NCBI GenBank assembly: GCA_003242085.1
Contig: QBML01000020.1
Span: forward strand, 1-64,000
Direction: 5' to 3'
DNA: 64,000 nucleotides
Source of the DNA: Pseudanabaena frigida
GTDB taxonomy: Bacteria > Cyanobacteriota > Cyanobacteriia > Pseudanabaenales > Pseudanabaenaceae
The notes beneath the pieces were generated by a model. The model saw only the letters and a list, made by a program, of their open reading frames with translations. It made no database searches and was not told where the DNA came from. The position numbers and the translations under genes were made by a program. Shown here piece after piece: positions 62,101 through 64,000 of this stretch. The first letter of the stretch is position 1, and the number at the start of each line of letters is the position of its first letter.

Positions 62101-64000
62101 GTTTCTCCTCACTTTTTTGTAGGGCTGCGATAAGCTGACTTTGTGTAAGCGCGATCGCCACTTGATTAGCGATCTGTTGCATTAGATCGATCTCAAAATC
62201 ATTCCATTGTCTGTAGCGATCGCATTGATCGACAATCAATAATCCCCAAGGATTTCCAGTTTGAACGATTGGAATTGTCACATGAGATTTGATACCCAAT
62301 TGACGTAAAAAATCAGTATGTTCTTGATTAATACTATCGATATCAACATTGTCAACTTTAATGCAATTACCTAAGAGAAATTGTCGCTTATATTCATCAT
62401 AAAAAGAGGGCATCTCAATATGCATCCCTATAAGGGACTGAAATGGTGCGTTTATAGCTTCGCTTAAAACGTCTGAAGACCCGTCATCATTAAGTTGCAA
62501 AGCTAACACTCGATCCGCTTGCAATATTCTTTTAACCCCTGCAACTGCCATCTGTAAGATTTCTTCTATATTTAAAGATTGGCGAATTTCGAGCGTGACT
62601 TCTGCAATTAGCTGCGATCGCTGATACTGGATTTGCAATTCTTCTTCAGCATGTTTGCGATTGCTAATATCTGAGACAACACCATACAAAGCAAAATCAC
62701 CATTTTCTCGTCGTTCTGGACGCAAATTAGCCTTTAGCCACTTGATCTTGCCTGATGGAGTGACAATTCGCCACTCATGTCGAAAGGTGGATAAAGTTTC
62801 AATGCTATATCCCAGTGCTTCCCAAAGATTCGCAATATCATTGATGTGTATTTGATCGAAGCAGAGTTGAGGATTATTCATAACCTCTTCAACCGTTAAC
62901 TCATTGATCTCTTCAAATGCTGAACTCAAGTACTCAAAACAAGCTGAGCCATCACAACGTAGGACAAAAATCTGGATTATTCCAGGTGATGATTTGGCTA
63001 TTTTTTGGAGTCTTGCTTCACTAGCTCTGAGGTTTTCTTCGGCATGTTTGCGATCGCTAACATCGCGAACAACAACGATCACCGCATCTTCTCGAACAGG
63101 AACAACGCGAACCTCTTCGTATTTCAAGTAATCATTTATTCTAAAGCTTTGCTCAAGAGTCTGCATTTCTCCAGTAGCAATTGCTTGCTGCACCGCTTCA
63201 AACTGGGGTATGGCAATTTCTGCTGGTAAAATTTCTATTAGATGTTTGCCGATACGATTGATATGTGAAGGAACAATGTCGTAAGCGACATTATTAAGTA
63301 TCGACTCGATATAAATGCCATCAGCAGTTATAAAGTTAATGATATCTGGCATCGAATTTAAAATAGAGCGCATTTTAAATTCGCTAGCTTGAAGTTCAGC
63401 CGTGCGTTCTTGGACTTGTCGCTCTAAGCTGCTATTGAGAAGTTGCAAGTTCTGATGAATTTCTGCTTGCTGAATGGCGATCGCCAACTGCACGGAAAGC
63501 TGTTGAAGTAACTGAATTTCTTCATCTTCCCAAATACGTGGAGCAGAACATTGATGGACAATTAGTAATCCCCATAAAAATTGACTACTGTGTTGACTAC
63601 TCTGGCTCGGATCATTGTTAAGAGGTCGGGATAAGAGAATTGGCACTACCACATTAGCTTTTACCTGAAAACTCTCCAACATCTGGACATGACATTCAGA
63701 AAAGTTGGCATTGTATATATCAGATGTAATCCTGATCTTGCCTTCTTTATATTCTTCTATTTCCAAACTAGAGGGACTTAGGCAATTTTCTTCAGACACC
63801 GCGTTTGAGCAAGATTGCCAAGGAGATGCAAGAGCTTCAGATATAATCCTGCGACCCATATCTTCGTTAAATTTGTAGATAACCGTTCGATCGGCTTTAA
63901 TAAATTTACGAATCTCTTGGACGATCGCTTGACAAATATCTTCTAAATTTAAAAATTGGCGGATATTTAAAGCAATTTGCGAAACTAGTAATTCGCGCCT
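59165..64000 (-). CDS. Hybrid histidine kinase with alternating GAF and PAS domains, 5' end outside window
   Basis: The ORF track starts at an internal ATG (63859), but the frame stays open to the window edge and encodes GAF sequence ([24 protein letters not shown], then [12 protein letters not shown]), so the gene is partial, over 1611 codons. Domain order: GAF, PAS, PAS, GAF, PAS, PAS, PAS, GAF, HisKA with [19 protein letters not shown], ATPase with [13 protein letters not shown] and GGTGLGLAI, then a complete receiver ([24 protein letters not shown]). No membrane helix is seen, so it is a cytosolic multi-signal hybrid kinase. The last codons lie in the terminator-like hairpin. Confidence 0.92.
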   Translation of the reverse strand, partial: RRELLVSQIALNIRQFLNLEDICQAIVQEIRKFIKADRTVIYKFNEDMGRRIISEALASPWQSCSNAVSEENCLSPSSLEIEEYKEGKIRITSDIYNANFSECHVQMLESFQVKANVVVPILLSRPLNNDPSQSSQHSSQFLWGLLIVHQCSAPRIWEDEEIQLLQQLSVQLAIAIQQAEIHQNLQLLNSSLERQVQERTAELQASEFKMRSILNSMPDIINFITADGIYIESILNNVAYDIVPSHINRIGKHLIEILPAEIAIPQFEAVQQAIATGEMQTLEQSFRINDYLKYEEVRVVPVREDAVIVVVRDVSDRKHAEENLRASEARLQKIAKSSPGIIQIFVLRCDGSACFEYLSSAFEEINELTVEEVMNNPQLCFDQIHINDIANLWEALGYSIETLSTFRHEWRIVTPSGKIKWLKANLRPERRENGDFALYGVVSDISNRKHAEEELQIQYQRSQLIAEVTLEIRQSLNIEEILQMAVAGVKRILQADRVLALQLNDDGSSDVLSEAINAPFQSLIGMHIEMPSFYDEYKRQFLLGNCIKVDNVDIDSINQEHTDFLRQLGIKSHVTIPIVQTGNPWGLLIVDQCDRYRQWNDFEIDLMQQIANQVAIALTQSQLIAALQKSEEKRRLATDLSQIGCWELDVKTGKANWSENHFKLMGLDICDSESSYLTWHDRVHPDDLEWVENTFNDALENHTLLEIEYRIVYPQGDIHWVVTKGRGIYDSAGNALRMVGVMFDISDRKQIEIALEQEVIRNKMLLNNSFDGIFILDSEGNIIETNPSLVTILGYTIEEITNLSIYDIDVKWTREELAQGIREFKSGKRAMFETRYLRKDGSIRNVEISANSFGQGDDVIQFCICRDITQRKLAEEKLRKQEQEVRTLIENAPDIICRFDRDLRYTYINPVIESIIGLSPENFIGKSNRDLEFPNNFVDFSNQSVERVFTSGEMNIVEFKYAGSDATKYFQSRLMPEFDANGVVVSVIAISRDFTEQKLAEQELRLRVQREQMLNQFIQTIRSSLDLQIIFNAATQAIVNLLDLKQSGIVQYLAERKVWKHIAVFRNPIDVVEPFEIILEIPDHGNPFAERLKRMEIIQVNDTDKIEDEINKEIAKRKSGAWLLVPIIVNEKVWGSFSLVKSHKVVLWEDDEIELTQTIANQLAIAIQQATLYQQLQLELAERKQTEVELAQAKELAEAANKAKSAFLANMSHEIRTPMNGVLGMAQLLANTPLNDEQKDFVSTILDSGDLLITVINDILDFSKIESGNLHLETKDFNFTDTLISACNLLSKEASDKNISLQYQVNCNIASKTIGDSSRLRQIFINLIGNAIKFTERGFVSITVDGEFITANTYKFRCAIADTGVGIDCDRINNLFKPFAQADASINRKFGGTGLGLAICKRLVELMDGTVWVESRGVVAGNPPPDWFVRAAHHNIQGSTFYFTVALPLASQNQLNEKHDSLSVMDFEISPERLPIKILVVEDNILNQKIARLMLQRLGYEADVVENGHEFLVAMSDQQYDLVFMDVQMPVIDGLTATKTIRENLISSTKPWIVALTADALPADHQDCIDAGMNDYISKPFTLKEIERAISDYSNAVSIVTSLDASQNPKK

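Overview
The window looks like a stretch of cyanobacterial chromosome. The octamer GCGATCGC (HIP1) and its core CGATCG recur throughout, in genes and between them. Several families are largely cyanobacterial or plastid: a stand-alone PCP_red domain, DUF3067, a CcbP-like calcium-binding protein, the TIGR03492 lipid-A-disaccharide-synthase-like protein, a long radical SAM/DUF2344 fusion, and multi-GAF/PAS kinases. A filamentous Pseudanabaena-like organism would fit, but no marker in the window fixes the genus. No rRNA, tRNA or CRISPR array was seen.

Layout. 0.2-4 kb: a LysR regulator with a palindromic operator candidate, a TTC38-like TPR protein, a PhnD-like binding protein that appears to start at ATT, and a DUF202 protein. 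4-7.3 kb: three CadD-family transporters (one on the minus strand, a tandem pair on the plus strand with duplicated leaders) plus a small exported protein. 7.3-8.5 kb: stacked inverted repeats and a transglutaminase-like protein. 8.5-15.5 kb: a YugP-type protease, murD-ftsI, glutaredoxin, a glutathione transferase, PCP_red-murQ and DUF3067. 15.8-18.5 kb: a large GAF protein with a kinase-like tail. 18.6-20.8 kb: an Rrf2 regulator with cysK and a divergent Crp-family regulator, probably sulfur or cysteine control. 21-22.6 kb: a MerR regulator with an aldo/keto reductase. 22.8-25.2 kb: a W-rich repeat protein and a GGDEF-EAL protein whose N-terminus carries the ethylene-receptor residue pattern. 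25.2-28.5 kb: multicopper oxidase, HHH lipoprotein and FTR1 permease, an oxidase-permease iron uptake set. 29-36.2 kb is the most accessory-looking part: FecR lipoprotein, zinc-ribbon protein, a decayed VapBC pair, ParA with a PD-(D/E)XK-like protein behind three iterons, a cytochrome b561, a tandem-domain tyrosine recombinase and a second PD-(D/E)XK-like protein. 36.3-47.2 kb: CcbP, a TrkA-type protein converging on a Na+/H+ antiporter, the radical SAM fusion, cbiMNQO, a GT4 glycosyltransferase and the TIGR03492 protein. 47.4-54 kb is rich in signalling genes and signalling debris: a kinase pseudogene, an APC permease-histidine kinase fusion, and a binding protein-kinase pair whose receiver domain is cut off by a stop. 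54.1-59.1 kb: a four-gene BMP-type (nucleoside-like) ABC importer. 59.2 kb to the end: a very long GAF/PAS hybrid kinase that runs off the window.

Two repeat families occupy the intergenic space. One is long perfect inverted repeats closed by a three-base loop inside GC-NNN-GC, often directly after stop codons. The other is a GGCTTCGACT...AGCCA inverted repeat that supplies the last codons of at least two genes.

The observations I rate highest are the ethylene-receptor-like c-di-GMP enzyme, the APC-kinase fusion, the ParA/PD-(D/E)XK unit with its iterons, the double-headed tyrosine recombinase and the MCO/HHH lipoprotein/FTR1 iron operon. All functions are read from sequence only; no database search was run.
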